In this document: piece after piece, positions 12,125-21,763 of the stretch
Numbering within the stretch: position 1 is the first letter of the stretch
Layout: each line of letters opens with the position of its first letter
Source of the DNA: Eleusine coracana subsp. coracana
Taxonomy: Eukaryota > Streptophyta > Magnoliopsida > Poales > Poaceae
Assembly: GCA_032690845.1 (NCBI GenBank)
Contig: CM064427.1
Coordinates: 13,279,501 to 13,343,500, forward strand
Direction of reading: 5' to 3'
DNA: 64,000 nt
The notes under the pieces: generated by a model
Databases searched by the model: none
What the model was told of the DNA's origin: nothing
Seen by the model: the letters and a program-made list of their open reading frames with translations, nothing else
Program-made: the position numbers and the translations under genes

Positions 12125-13166
12125 GGAGCGGAGCCCATCTTGGTTCCCATGGATGCATAGCTCCATTCATTCCCCGTAAAATGGAGTGATGGGTTACCAT
12201 GTAAACTAAACTACTGCATCTTATTATTTTTCTCCTAAAAATTTTGATGGTTCAAATTTTTTTTTAATCTTTATACAAACTAAAGATGCAAGAGACAAGA
12301 GTTGGATGTCCATAAAAATGAGGCATTTGGATTACTCCTTCAATGAGCATTCATTCAGTGGGTTGGCTATCTCGATTTGAATATATCATTATTTAATATT
12401 TGTATGTATCAATCACTAGCTATTGGTCGTAATTCATCAGTTTTTTGGACTAAGCGCTGCAGTCTGCTTCACACAAGCGAGTCATGGAGCCCGGCTTTTT
12501 TTCTATCTTTGATTCTCTCTCCTTGAGTTGGGATTTTGTGATGTGGACATCTATTTAGCCTGCTAGTTAGGACTTATTATACTTATTCTTATGCAGAAGT
12601 GCATTGAAATGGTTCAGGTGGAGATTAAATCTTGAGTGAATCATGGAGCCGATTCAGAGATTACGATCAAACCTGCTATGCATGGAGACGTAAACATCCA
12701 CGATATGCCTGCTTGCTAGTGGCAATGCGTGTCGTTGGCAAGCGCCACACGATGCATTGTCAGTATTTGAAGCACAACGTAAAGCAGGTACACGGTTAAG
12801 GCCGCTGTTCCGAGATGTGCTCCCTGTCCTGTGATAAGAAGTTGACGCTGATGAATGTCACATAGGACCAGCGTCTGGGCCTCCTGGCTCGTGGCGGAAG
12901 GATTGAATTGAATAAATGGTGACCCTGAGGCTACTCGTGCGTCCCAATCTTTCCGATCGCGATGTATGGTGACCAAGGCTACGGCGATAACACGATGGGG
13001 AGGAGTAGTTCCCCGAGCAAGCTGCTTAGGTTTAGGACATAAACGAGGTTCTGTTTCCCTTCCTCTTTGGACAGGTTAGCGGGAGGAAATCCAGCGTGTT
13101 CTTTTTAAAGAGACACTCAAAAGAATGCCTCAAATCTGATATTAATTGAGAACAATAATAGACTGA
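12125..13166. other. Unassigned sequence between elements
   Basis: About 1 kb with no coding motif I recognise. A minus-strand frame at 12716-12976 (86 codons, starting MVTIHRDRKDWDARVASGSP) has no known domain signature. It may be host intergenic DNA or an old unclassified repeat. Confidence 0.4.
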
Positions 13167-13812
13167 TGTGGACAAGGGTTTCCGATCTTATAAAAGATTC
13201 TGATAATCTTGATTTGGGCTGAGGTGAAACAAAGTTTGATCCGGATTCTAAACAACACGTTCAAAATCCTGTAATCATAGCACAATGTCTCCTCTAGTTA
13301 TCAATCGTTTAAAAATGATTAACTTCACTGAGAAGGCTAATCACTACCTACGAATCAAAAACACAAGCAAGAACAAAGAAGAATACAACACAATTGCAGA
13401 TGCATTATGAATGTCACAAAGTTGGGGTCTCACAAACCAATATCACAGTGAAACTATTATGAATAGAATAATCTAAGCAAAACCCAAAACCTAATAGAGT
13501 GGTTGTGGCTGTTTATGAAGACCCTAGGATCGTGCAAAACCCTCTGAATGTGCCCCTAATTGGGCTCAAATGGATACAAAGCCCAAAGGCAAAAAAATAG
13601 GCGATGCAGTGCTAGGACATATTCTAGGCCCTCTATTGTTTTGACGATTTCCGATGACTCCGAAAGAATTTTGACATGAGATCGGTGGAATTGGAATGGT
13701 CTTCTCCTTAACTTTTCGTGCATATGTAGACTGTCCAAAACTAAGTTTGTATGCGTCCTAGGCATCCATTTTAGTACAGACTGATGCTGGGCCCCGAAAC
13801 AGACTCGAAGTC
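13167..13812 (-). repeat. 3' LTR of gypsy copy A
   Basis: The left edge TGTGGACAAGGGTTTCCGATC aligns with 60207 (TGTGAACAAGGGTTCCCGATC), and the two stretches then run in parallel for about 640 bp ('AACAACACGTTC', 'GGGGTCTCACAAACC', 'GACCCTAGG', 'TTGGGCTCAA'). On the minus strand it follows the integrase end, so it is the 3' LTR. The start (right edge) is approximate because no full 5' LTR is available. Confidence 0.7.
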
Positions 13813-13816
13813 GGTT

Positions 13817-15127
13817 TTAGTTGGGCCTCCACGTTGGCTTCCACATCCTTGCTGGTCCTCCACGTCCCCCAAGTCCTTCTCCTATCATCTCCTGGTCCTT
13901 TTCACGGTTCCGAATCATAATATAATTATTTGGTAGTAAACCATTCTCAAAAGTGACATATGATGAAGAACATAGGAATGAGCTCACCTCTAAATTAAGT
14001 TCTTGTGCACGAGGTCTAGTCATTAGACCATGCATGTCTCTAAATGGAGGAGTGTTGTATGCGTCCATAACAGTGATGTTCTCATCATCCTCCCCCTCTT
14101 GAATTAGAATTGTACTCGAATCAAGCTTATCCTCTTCTCCCAAATATGGCTTCAAATCTGAAATGTTAAAAGTAGAACTAACCCCAAACTCGGAAGGCAA
14201 CTCTAATTTGCATGCATTATCATTAATCTTCTCAATAATTTTGAATGGACCATCAGCTCTAGGCATCAATTTAGACTTTCTTAATTCTGAAAATCTATAT
14301 TTTCTTAAGTGCAACCACACTAAATCTCCTACATTGAGCTTTACTTCCTTTCTACATTTACTACTAGTAATGTTATATTTTTCATTCGTCTTTTCAACGC
14401 TAAGTTAGTCTTTTCATGCATTTGCAAAATGAAATCAGCATGCTCTTTAGTAGGCAAAGGAAGAATATCAAGTGGAGTACGGGGATCAAAGCCATACACT
14501 ACCATAAAAGGACTTACCTTGGTAGTAGAATATGTTGCCCAATTATAAGCAAACTCAACATGAGGCAAACATTCTTCCCACTGCTTTAAATTTTTCTTCA
14601 CAATAGCTCTCATCAAGGTGCCCAAAGTGCGGTTCACAACCTCAGTTTGTCCATCTGTTTGTGGGTGACAAGTTGTAGATAACAAAAACTTTGCTCTCAA
14701 CTTATTCCAATGTGTGCGCCAAAAGTGATTTAAGAATTTTGCATCCCGATTTGAAACAATAGTAGAAGGCACACCATGCAAACATACAATCTCTTTGAAA
14801 AAGAGTTCAGCAATATGATAGCATCTTCGGTCTTATGCCATGGTATAAAGTGTGCCATCTTAGAAAAATGATCTACAACAACAAAAATGCTATCACTCTC
14901 CCTCTTAGTCCTAGCCAATCTAAAACAAAATCCATAGAAATATCCATCCAAGGAATAGAAGAGACAAGAAGTGGCATGTATAAGCCATGTGTATTCAAGT
15001 GACACTTAGCTGTTTGACATCTAGTGCAGCGAGCAACAAAACGCTCAACATCTTTCCTCATCCTTGGCCAAAAGAAATATATGGCCAAATTATTCTTCAT
15101 CTTCTTAGCAGTAAAATGACCCATCAA
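13817..15127 (-). pseudogene. pol: Gypsy copy A integrase, fragmented
   Basis: Reading leftward: zinc-finger part (MGHFTAKKMKNNL, then VERFVARCTRCQTAKCHLN, about 15120-15000), core Asp in ISMDFVLDW (14955) and VSNRDAKFLNHF (14760), and CHPQTDGQTEVVNRTLGT with the catalytic Glu (14660). The C-terminal part (KSKLMPRADGPFKI, then SDLKPYLGEEDK) reaches 13817. At least three frameshifts separate the pieces. The same family as copy B at 60811-63998, but more decayed, although copy A keeps the integrase core that copy B lost. Confidence 0.85.
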
Positions 15128-15549
15128 TCCACCTCCATGCGCGTCCTACAACAACAAAAGACGAACAAAACCAACTGGAATAGCCTAAAAAAGAATCCAT
15201 CATTCACAAATTTGTTCCAAGCACAACCTTCTTTACATTGCAGCAATACATCCTTAAAATCAACATCATTAGCATATTATTCTTTAATTGCCTCAAGTCC
15301 AAAAATTTTACAATTAAGTTGAGACAACAAAGTTTTTTTTTTCTCAAAAACGTAGGAGAATTGCGCTTCATTGTATTAAGGAGAAGAAGAGGGCTATAGC
15401 CCAGTACAACACATCCACTAACAAACGACGATTTGAGAATTACATGCGCGCCTATTACATATGCTGAACGACCTAAAAACACACCCACAGACTCAACTCC
15501 CTAGGAGCGGGGCTTTTAAAAAGGATAAACCTTTTGGTCCAGCCAACTC

Positions 15550-15998
15550 CTAAAGGTACCTTTCCTCACCAGCCTGCACAAGGGCAGCAGCAAGGCTAGG
15601 AGAAATGCCATCAAAAACACACCTATTCCTATGATTCCAAAGGATCCAGGCACCCAAAATAATAAGAGTGTTGAGCCCTCGACTAATTAATCCCCCTGCT
15701 GTATCACTTGCCATTTTCCACCAATCCATGAAACCAATACAGACCGGTTGTGGCACAAGCTGTTGTAGATCGACTTGCCGCAAAAACAGGAACCAAAATT
15801 GGTGCACGAAGACGCACAAAACCAAAATGTGATTAATGGATTCCTCTTCCTAATCACACAACGGGCACTTTTACGGGTGCTCCAATCCACATCGAGCCGG
15901 TCAGTCACTTGTCTAGCATTTATCATGTGCCACAAGCCACAAGAAAAAGCGACACTTCGGAGGAGCCCAAGTCTTCCAGAAAAAAAAACTTTATTCAA
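15550..15998 (-). pseudogene. LINE ORF2 C-terminal (zf-RVT) region
   Basis: Encodes the end of a plant LINE polyprotein. A TRP-containing KTWAPPKC segment near 15980-15950 opens the region, and a W-I-L-W-N-H-R-N-R-C block lies near 15660-15615. Two frames and several stops are needed to follow it. It is separated from the rest of ORF2 by the insert at about 15999-17128. Confidence 0.7.
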
Positions 15999-17128
15999 TT
16001 CATTAGCATCTGGCTACTACTAAGATGCTTATCTTTCTTCATTGGCTCCTCTGTTCATGAAAGACCTGCTGGCCTGTCCTGCCCAGTCACCAACTAGGTC
16101 TCCTAGAAAAGGAACTTTGTTCTGCTTCTAAAAGAAAAGGAAGTTTTCTAAGATCTCCGAGGGTGAAGCATTAATCACGGTTTTGGTCATGCCCTTGATT
16201 CAGATTTTTGGTTTTTTCAAATACATACCTCCATCAGTACTCAAAAGTTATCCATCTCTTCTTACCACTCACGTTAAAAGAACTATAATGGTAGGGAGGG
16301 GTAATCTCGTATACATATACATAGTTGGATTCTTGCTTTTCTTTTTTGAGATTCTCATTTAGAACTGCTAGAGGTAGAAGCTATCTATCCAATCCAATCC
16401 TTCTCCAAAATGCACCATGAGCGATCCAATTACTATAGAGCCAGCAACATCCCCTAAAGCCAATGCCACACGCATCCTTTTTCCAATTCAGATTGTACTG
16501 GTAGCATGTTGAAGCTGTGGAATGGTGTTTGTTGGTGAGTAAAGAGCCCATTCTAGAGATGAAGCAGTGTTACTTTCCAGTTTTTCACTTCGTTCGTTAC
16601 TTTCCAGCTTTAGGAGCAAGCCTATAGTAGGTAGTAGGAAGGCGAGTGATGGGTAATCTCGGTTGGTAAAGAAAGGTACTAGGGATTGACCTAAAGCTAC
16701 GATGTTGGAGAAGTTCATAGGTTCACATGTTGAAAGAAGAACATCGGATTGAGCCGAGAAAGCAAGTGCAAGGCATTCAATAAGGTAAGCTAGGGTTGGC
16801 AGAGAAGAAGGTAGAGAAGAAATAGAAAGAATTGAATACAAAACAACTCCATTGATTGAATGTCAAAGCCTTCGACCCTTCTTCTTTCTCAAATTGAATG
16901 TCAAAGCCTTTGGCCCTTCTTCTTTCTCAACTTTAAAGCTCTTGCTTAAACCGATTGGGAGTCCTCCATCTCTCTCAAAGTTGGAAGTAATCATTTCTTT
17001 TTCATTCCAATTCATGTCCTGAAGCTTTGCAAGGATCAAATGTTTTCCTTTTCTAATTGAGCAATATCCCATCACCTTAACCAAAGTAGGATAGGCCAGT
17101 GGGCAGACCAGGTATATAGACTTGTTTA
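15999..17128. other. Foreign insert within the LINE, possibly mitochondrial DNA
   Basis: About 1.1 kb interrupts LINE ORF2 and resembles neither the LINE nor any LTR element here. It includes a 117-codon minus-strand frame (16488-16841, starting MYSILSISSLPSSLPTLAYL) and a frame at 16863-17207. The texture (long non-repetitive stretches such as AAGAAGGTAGAGAAGAAA and CTTCGTTCGTTACTTTCC) reminds me of grass mitochondrial intergenic DNA. That is pattern impression only. Confidence 0.4.
16855..16930. repeat. Two-copy tandem repeat of about 37 bp
   Basis: The block 'TTGAATGTCAAAGCCTT...CCCTTCTTCTTTCTCAA' occurs twice in a row with two differences. It lies inside the foreign insert of the LINE. 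Confidence 0.8.
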
Positions 17129-18216
17129 AAAAAGAACATCTTGTAAGGCTCAAACTGCACCGACCCCAGGAACATGCCTTCGTATGCAGACTGTGATGAA
17201 TATGCACAAGATGAGGACAATCTCCAAAAATGGGTATCAGGGACTCCTTGGTGTAGCTCCAGATCAGTCAGAATGTCCCAAATATGAAGATTGTCTACAA
17301 TCACACCGACAGTGATGGCCCCTTGGATGTCAAAAATCCATGTCCTAACAGTGAGTGCCTCCTGGACTGTCCTCGTATTGAGTTTACATTTCGGGATTAT
17401 GGAAACAAGTCGTGGAGCAATATCACTGATTTGCTGCCCATGCAACCAACGATCACTCCAGAACAAAGTGTGAACCCCATCTCCTATTTCAGTTTCCATA
17501 GCCACTGAAAAGAAAGCCCGAACCTTGTCGGGCACTTGGATGGGCAGAGTTGACCAAGGGCAACCCAGTTCTGTTTTTCCAGCCAAAGCCACTAGACAGT
17601 GTCCCCCTTTGGCATCTTTACGACCACGCCATAGAAAACTACGCCTAGTCTTGTCAATTGCTTTCAAGGCCCAAGCTGGGAGGTCAATTGCCATAGCTAA
17701 ATAAATGAGCATACCGGTGAGGACAAACTGGACCTGGACTTTGCGACCAGCTCAGGTCATCAAGTCCGCCTTCCACCCTAGTAACTGATTTGCAATTTTA
17801 TCAATGATTGGCTGAATCTGATCCCTTGTGAGCCTCTTTAGAGAAAGAGGGAGTCCTAGATATTGGCATGGAAAATCTGAAAGATCACATGGGAGCAAGT
17901 TCTGCAGGGTAGCAATGTCATCCTCCCCACATCAGATTGGAAACACACAGCTTTTTTTTTAGCATTGTTGCACAGTCCTGAAGCCTCCCCAAATAAGTGA
18001 AGTAAGTCCACAATGATGGTAATATCATCCACTATGGGCCGAAGAAAAAGGACCACATCATCCGCGTATATGGATATCCGGTGCTGCAAAGATCTTGTAG
18101 AAAGTGGCTCTAGCATACCTTCATATTCTGCTTTAGTGAACATATAACCCAACACATCCATGGCTAAAATAAAAAGCATCGGAGAAAGAGGATCCCCTTG
18201 CCTCAGTCCTTGCCGG
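17077..18216 (-). pseudogene. LINE ORF2 reverse transcriptase, C-terminal half
   Basis: Reading leftward from 18216: QGDPLSPMLFILAMDVLG, the Y-A-D-D catalytic box, then a post-RT region (KAIDKTRRSFLWRGRKDAKG, about 17670) and W-S-D-R-W-L-H-G (about 17430). Coding similarity stops near 17128 after SVQFEPYKM, which in related LINEs continues directly into the KTWAPPKC segment found at 15980. A frameshift separates 17856-18179 from 17077-17712. Confidence 0.8.
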
Positions 18217-18414
18217 TGATAATATAAGGAAAAGACTCAATAAACACATTATCTTTCCCTTTCTTATGTTTGATAATATAAGGAATCAACAATCACATTA
18301 CATTATCTTTCCCTTTCTTATGTTTGAAAATATAGTGTTTAGACAAAGAATCAACAATCACATTATCTTTCCCTTTCTTATGTTTGATAATATAAGGAAA
18401 AGACTCAATAAACT
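18217..18414. repeat. Local tandem duplications at the LINE 5' junction
   Basis: A block beginning CATTATCTTTCCCTTTCTTA occurs three times (18247, 18301, 18361), and GATAATATAAGGAAAAGACT occurs at 18217 and again at about 18387. Copy B has this region once (62104-62155). The extra units sit exactly where the LINE 5' end meets gypsy sequence, so they probably arose at insertion or repair. Confidence 0.8.
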
Positions 18415-19600
18415 CAACCCATTTAGCATGTTTACGGTTCAAATTGCATTATGAGCGAATATACTTAAGCGATTCATGATCAGAATGAATTCTTTAGGCA
18501 ACAAATAATGACGCCATGTCTCCAAGGAACATATAAGTGCATATAATTCCTTATCATAAGTGGAGTAATTCAAAATAGGCCCAGTAATTTTCTTGCTAAA
18601 GTATGCAACAGGTTTGCCATCTTACATCAAAACACCACCAATGCCTATACCACTAGCATCTAATTCAAGCTCAAAAGTGTTATCAAAAATAGTAAATTGC
18701 AGCAATGGTGCATTTGTAAGTTTATCCTTCAAAGCATCAAAGGACTCATGATGTACCTTACCCCAATGGAACTCAATGCCCTTCTTTGTCAACTCATGCA
18801 ATGGTGCAGCGATGGTGCTGAAATCTTTAGCAAAGCAACGGTAGAAACATACAAGACCAAGGAAACTCCTCACCTGTGCGATAGTTTTTGATACCAGCCA
18901 GCTCTTTATGGCTTCAATCTTTGCCTCATCCACCTCAATTCCCTGTGGAGTCACAACATCGCCAAGAAAAGAGACTCGATCCGGGCAAAAGGTGCACTTC
19001 TCAAGGTTACCAAATAAATGTGCGGCTCTCAAAGCATCAAAAACAACACGCAAATGATCCAAATGTTCATCCATTGACTTGCTATAAATCAAGATATCAT
19101 CAAAGTAAACTACCAAAAGTTTGCTAATGAAAGCTCCTAAAACATCATTCATCAAATGCATGAAAGTACTAGATGTATTAGTCAATACAAAAGGCATTAC
19201 TAACCGCTCATACAACATGAATTTAGTTTTGAAAGTTGTTTTTCTATTCATCTCCAAGTTTCATTCTAATTTTATCGTAGCCACTATGCAAGTCAATTTT
19301 AGTGAAAATTATAGCACCACATAACTCATCAAGCATGTTGTTTAGGCTAGGAATAAGATGATGATACCTAACAGTAATGTTATTAATGGCTCTACAATCT
19401 ACACACATACACCAAATATCATCTTTCTTAGGAACCAAAAGTACAGGAACAACAAAGGAGTAGGTGATTGACAAACATACCCATGATCCAAAAGGTCTTG
19501 GACTTGTCATTGTATTTTCTTAGTCTCCTCAGGGTTGGTCCTATAGGCAGCACGGTTTGACAAAGTAGCACCTGGAATCAATATTTGATGCTCAATCTCT
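18415..19600 (-). pseudogene. pol: Gypsy copy A reverse transcriptase and RNase H
   Basis: Reading leftward: fingers (VPVLLVPKKDD, CVDCRAINNI, 19440-19375), FTKIDLHSGYDKIRMKLGDE (19300-19245), palm with VVYFDDILIYSKS (about 19110), connection, and RNase H opening with LDASGIGIGGVLM (18660). Frameshifts at about 19250 and 18620. The RNase H C-terminus runs into the tandem duplications at 18217-18414. The product would copy element RNA into DNA; it is not functional here. Confidence 0.88.
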
Positions 19601-19685
19601 CTCAAAGGTGACAATCTTGGGGGTATCTCAGCTGGGAAAACGTCCTCATACTGTTGCAAAATGTTAGTGACGGTATGAGTCTTGG

Positions 19686-19796
19686 TTGAGCACTACTATC
19701 ATCATCTCCAATCCTTGCATTATCTCCACCTTGAGAACCACTAGCAATATCTTTGGTTGGGAGATTGGTGGATGGTTGATCTTCCAGTTTTGACAT
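19686..19796 (-). pseudogene. gag: Copia gag N-terminal fragment fused to gypsy copy A
   Basis: The first about 37 codons of a copia Gag (MSKLEDQPSTNLPTKDIASG) are nearly identical to those at 31791-31680. At about 19685 the reading continues into gypsy copy A sequence, so this is a recombination junction and not a real fusion protein. Confidence 0.8.
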
Positions 19797-19835
19797 CTTT
19801 AATCTTCAAGCAGTTAAGCTTTGTAGAAGATACCA

Positions 19836-19847
19836 GCTCTAATACCA
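19836..19847 (-). promoter_or_regulatory. Primer binding site of the copia fragment, one mismatch
   Basis: On the minus strand TGGTATTAGAGC, one base away from the Met-tRNA primer site found intact at 31831-31842 and 59398-59409. Confidence 0.8.
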
Positions 19848-19849
19848 AT

Positions 19850-21284
19850 TGAAAGTGCCTAGGGAGGGGGTGAATAGGCAATTATCTCTAAAATCACTTA
19901 ATAATAAATGTTAAATGTGCAGTGTCGGACTTGTCCAACGATTGTGAGTAAAGTCCGATGACTTGTCCGATGGCACGAGATAGAAAAGTAGATCGGCCAG
20001 CTAAAACTTAAAACTAGTCCAAGGCAAGCTAGGAGTAAGTAAATACAAGCTAATGGAAGCTGTAGAAATAGGGAAACAATCTAGCATGCAACCTACACAT
20101 GAAATCTTAAGAAATAGCAAGCCAACCCTAACTAGCAAGTTTATGAGCAAGAACAAGTAAAAAATGACAAGTAATAAAGCACACAAGAGACACGAGATTT
20201 TTCTCTGAAGTTCAGCTTCACAAAGAAGCCTACGTCTCTGTTGTGGGATCCACGAAGGACCGGGTCTCTTTCAACCCTAAATCTCTCCAAGTGATCACAA
20301 AGATCAAACTCGATGTTCCACTAGCAAAGTCACAAAGGATGGGGTCAATACAAACTTCCTGATACGTCACCACACGAGTTGGGAGCTCAACAGGCACCTC
20401 TAACCGTCTAGGGTATGAATCCCCAAGAGTAACAAACACAAGAGTTGTCGGTGGTGAGGATGAACCAAGTGCTCAAGAGGATGGAAGCTTGGAGGTGATG
20501 GAGCTCTTCAATCTTCTCTCAATCCCTTCACAAATCAAGAGTGGAAGCAAGGGATGAGAGTTGGGGAGAGGAAAGTGAGCTTGAGAGTGTTTTTGAGTGG
20601 AATGAGTGACCAACCAGCCAAAGGGCGAGATGAGTTATATTTATAGCCCATGGAGAAAAAGAGCTGTTGGAAGGGGTATTTCTTAGATCTGCATCAGACA
20701 ACTCCGATGGTCATCGGACAAGTCCGATGAATCAAAGTGGCACGGTTACTGGAGTCTGATGGACATGTCCGATGCCTCGGACAAGTCTGGTTCATCGGAC
20801 ATGTCCGATGACATAAGGTGGCAGAGGAACTGGAATCCGATGGAGATGTCTGACATGTCAGACTTTCCTCAGGTCATCGGACAAGTCCGATGACCGTCGG
20901 ACTTGTCCGACGGCCTAGAGTGGCAATGTACTGGAGTCCGATGGACTTGTTTGACACGTTGGACAAGTCCGATGAAAAGACTCTTGAAAAAGGTTTTTGG
21001 GCAGTTGGATCATTTTTGCTTTGAACTCTTGTGTCCCTCTTGATAGTACGGCCTACCTATACTCAAGATAAAATAAAAACTTCAAGAACTTTATTCTTGA
21101 GCATATTTTGAATTTCATCTTTGAAGCACTTTGCCATCTTCTTTTCTCCTTTTTTTGTTTCTATGCTTTTAATCATCAAACTTTGGACCGTTATCTACAT
21201 ACATGCTCATTAAAAGATTAGTCCATTCTTAGTTGTATTGACGCCAATCACCAAAATAAAATTAGGGGCCTAGATGCACCTTCA
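19850..21284 (-). repeat. Full 5' LTR of a SIRE/Maximus-like copia element
   Basis: On the minus strand it starts TGAAGGTGCATCTAGGCCCC (21284) and ends CTAGGCACTTTCA (19850), directly beside the primer site. About 1,435 bp. A TATA box CTATAAATA is at 20646-20638 (minus). Upstream of it, at about 20690-20980, is an array of imperfect palindromes of the type CATCGGACAAGTCCGATG. Confidence 0.88.
20638..20980 (-). promoter_or_regulatory. Copia LTR promoter: TATA box with upstream palindrome array
   Basis: CTATAAATA on the minus strand (20646-20638) is a good plant TATA box. From about 40 to 340 bp upstream are at least eight half-sites or full palindromes built on TCGGAC(A/T)(A/T)GTCCGA. The same arrangement exists in the LTR at 49442-50919 (TATA at 50241-50233, palindromes 50290-50600). 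Its role as an enhancer or silencing target is inference. Confidence 0.6.
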
Positions 21285-21757
21285 ATACATTATAGGCCAA
21301 AAGAATCCACTCTACCAGATTTTTGCTTGAGTATGGAACACACCGTAGTGTCCTCCATGTGCAGATGAATGGCACTTTTCTATGATCTTGGTGCCTTGGA
21401 CTCTAGGGACACATCTTCTTAGCAACCCATCTGCGCATACTCTATATAGGTACAGGTTTTCCCAAAGGTGTCACCAACTCTCATATATCAGTTTCTTTTT
21501 ATTCTCCCCTGGTGGCACATAATCTGCAACCATGTAATTCACAATATCTGCATACCAAGGGTTGGTGTCGGTCACCTTTAGCAGCATGTCGTCTCGTAGA
21601 AAATAAATTATTAGCAGCTCCTGCATGTTAGTGATTTGCATATGGGACAAATGATATGCTACAGAATTCTCTACTCCTTTCTTATCTTTTATTTCAAGGT
21701 CAAATTCTTGGAGTAGGAGAATCCATCTAATTAGCCCTTTTTGACCCTACAGGAACA
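21285..21757 (-). pseudogene. pol: Athila-like gypsy RNase H/integrase linker fragment
   Basis: On the minus strand the segment 21745-21500 reads as WILLLQEFDLEIKDKKGVEN, then HLSHMQITNMQELL and WYADIVNYMVADYVPPGE, the C-terminal RNase H and linker typical of Athila-type gypsy Pol, with a change of the usual V-A-D-H to V-A-Y-H. The integrase zinc-binding start follows to about 21300. The right part (21367 onward) is duplicated at 32226. Confidence 0.75.
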
Positions 21758-21763
21758 CAATTA

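Larger units (their letters stand above)
15331..18216 (-). mobile_element. 5'-truncated L1-type LINE inserted in gypsy copy A
   Basis: Gypsy sequence stops at ACAACAAAG (15330) and resumes at about 18217. The minus-strand 3' end carries an oligo(A) tail (oligo-T at 15331-15340 on the plus strand). ORF2 remnants: reverse transcriptase with ISIYADDVVLFL (about 18075-18040) and SPMLFILAMDVL; a C-terminal reverse-transcriptase-associated zinc-binding region (17077-17712 and 15550-15998) with FFWKTWAPPKC and WILWNHRNRCVF. The 5' part of ORF2 and all of ORF1 are missing, as expected from incomplete target-primed reverse transcription. Confidence 0.85.

Noticed and set aside
12716..12976. Possible small host gene on the minus strand (86 codons)
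   Set aside because: No recognisable domain, no clear promoter or splice context; left as unassigned sequence.
15775..16097. Plus-strand frames of 62-82 codons in the LINE
   Set aside because: Antisense to LINE ORF2 and without motifs.
20690..20980. CRISPR-like array
   Set aside because: The repeats are irregularly spaced palindromes inside a plant retrotransposon LTR with no cas genes; not a CRISPR.
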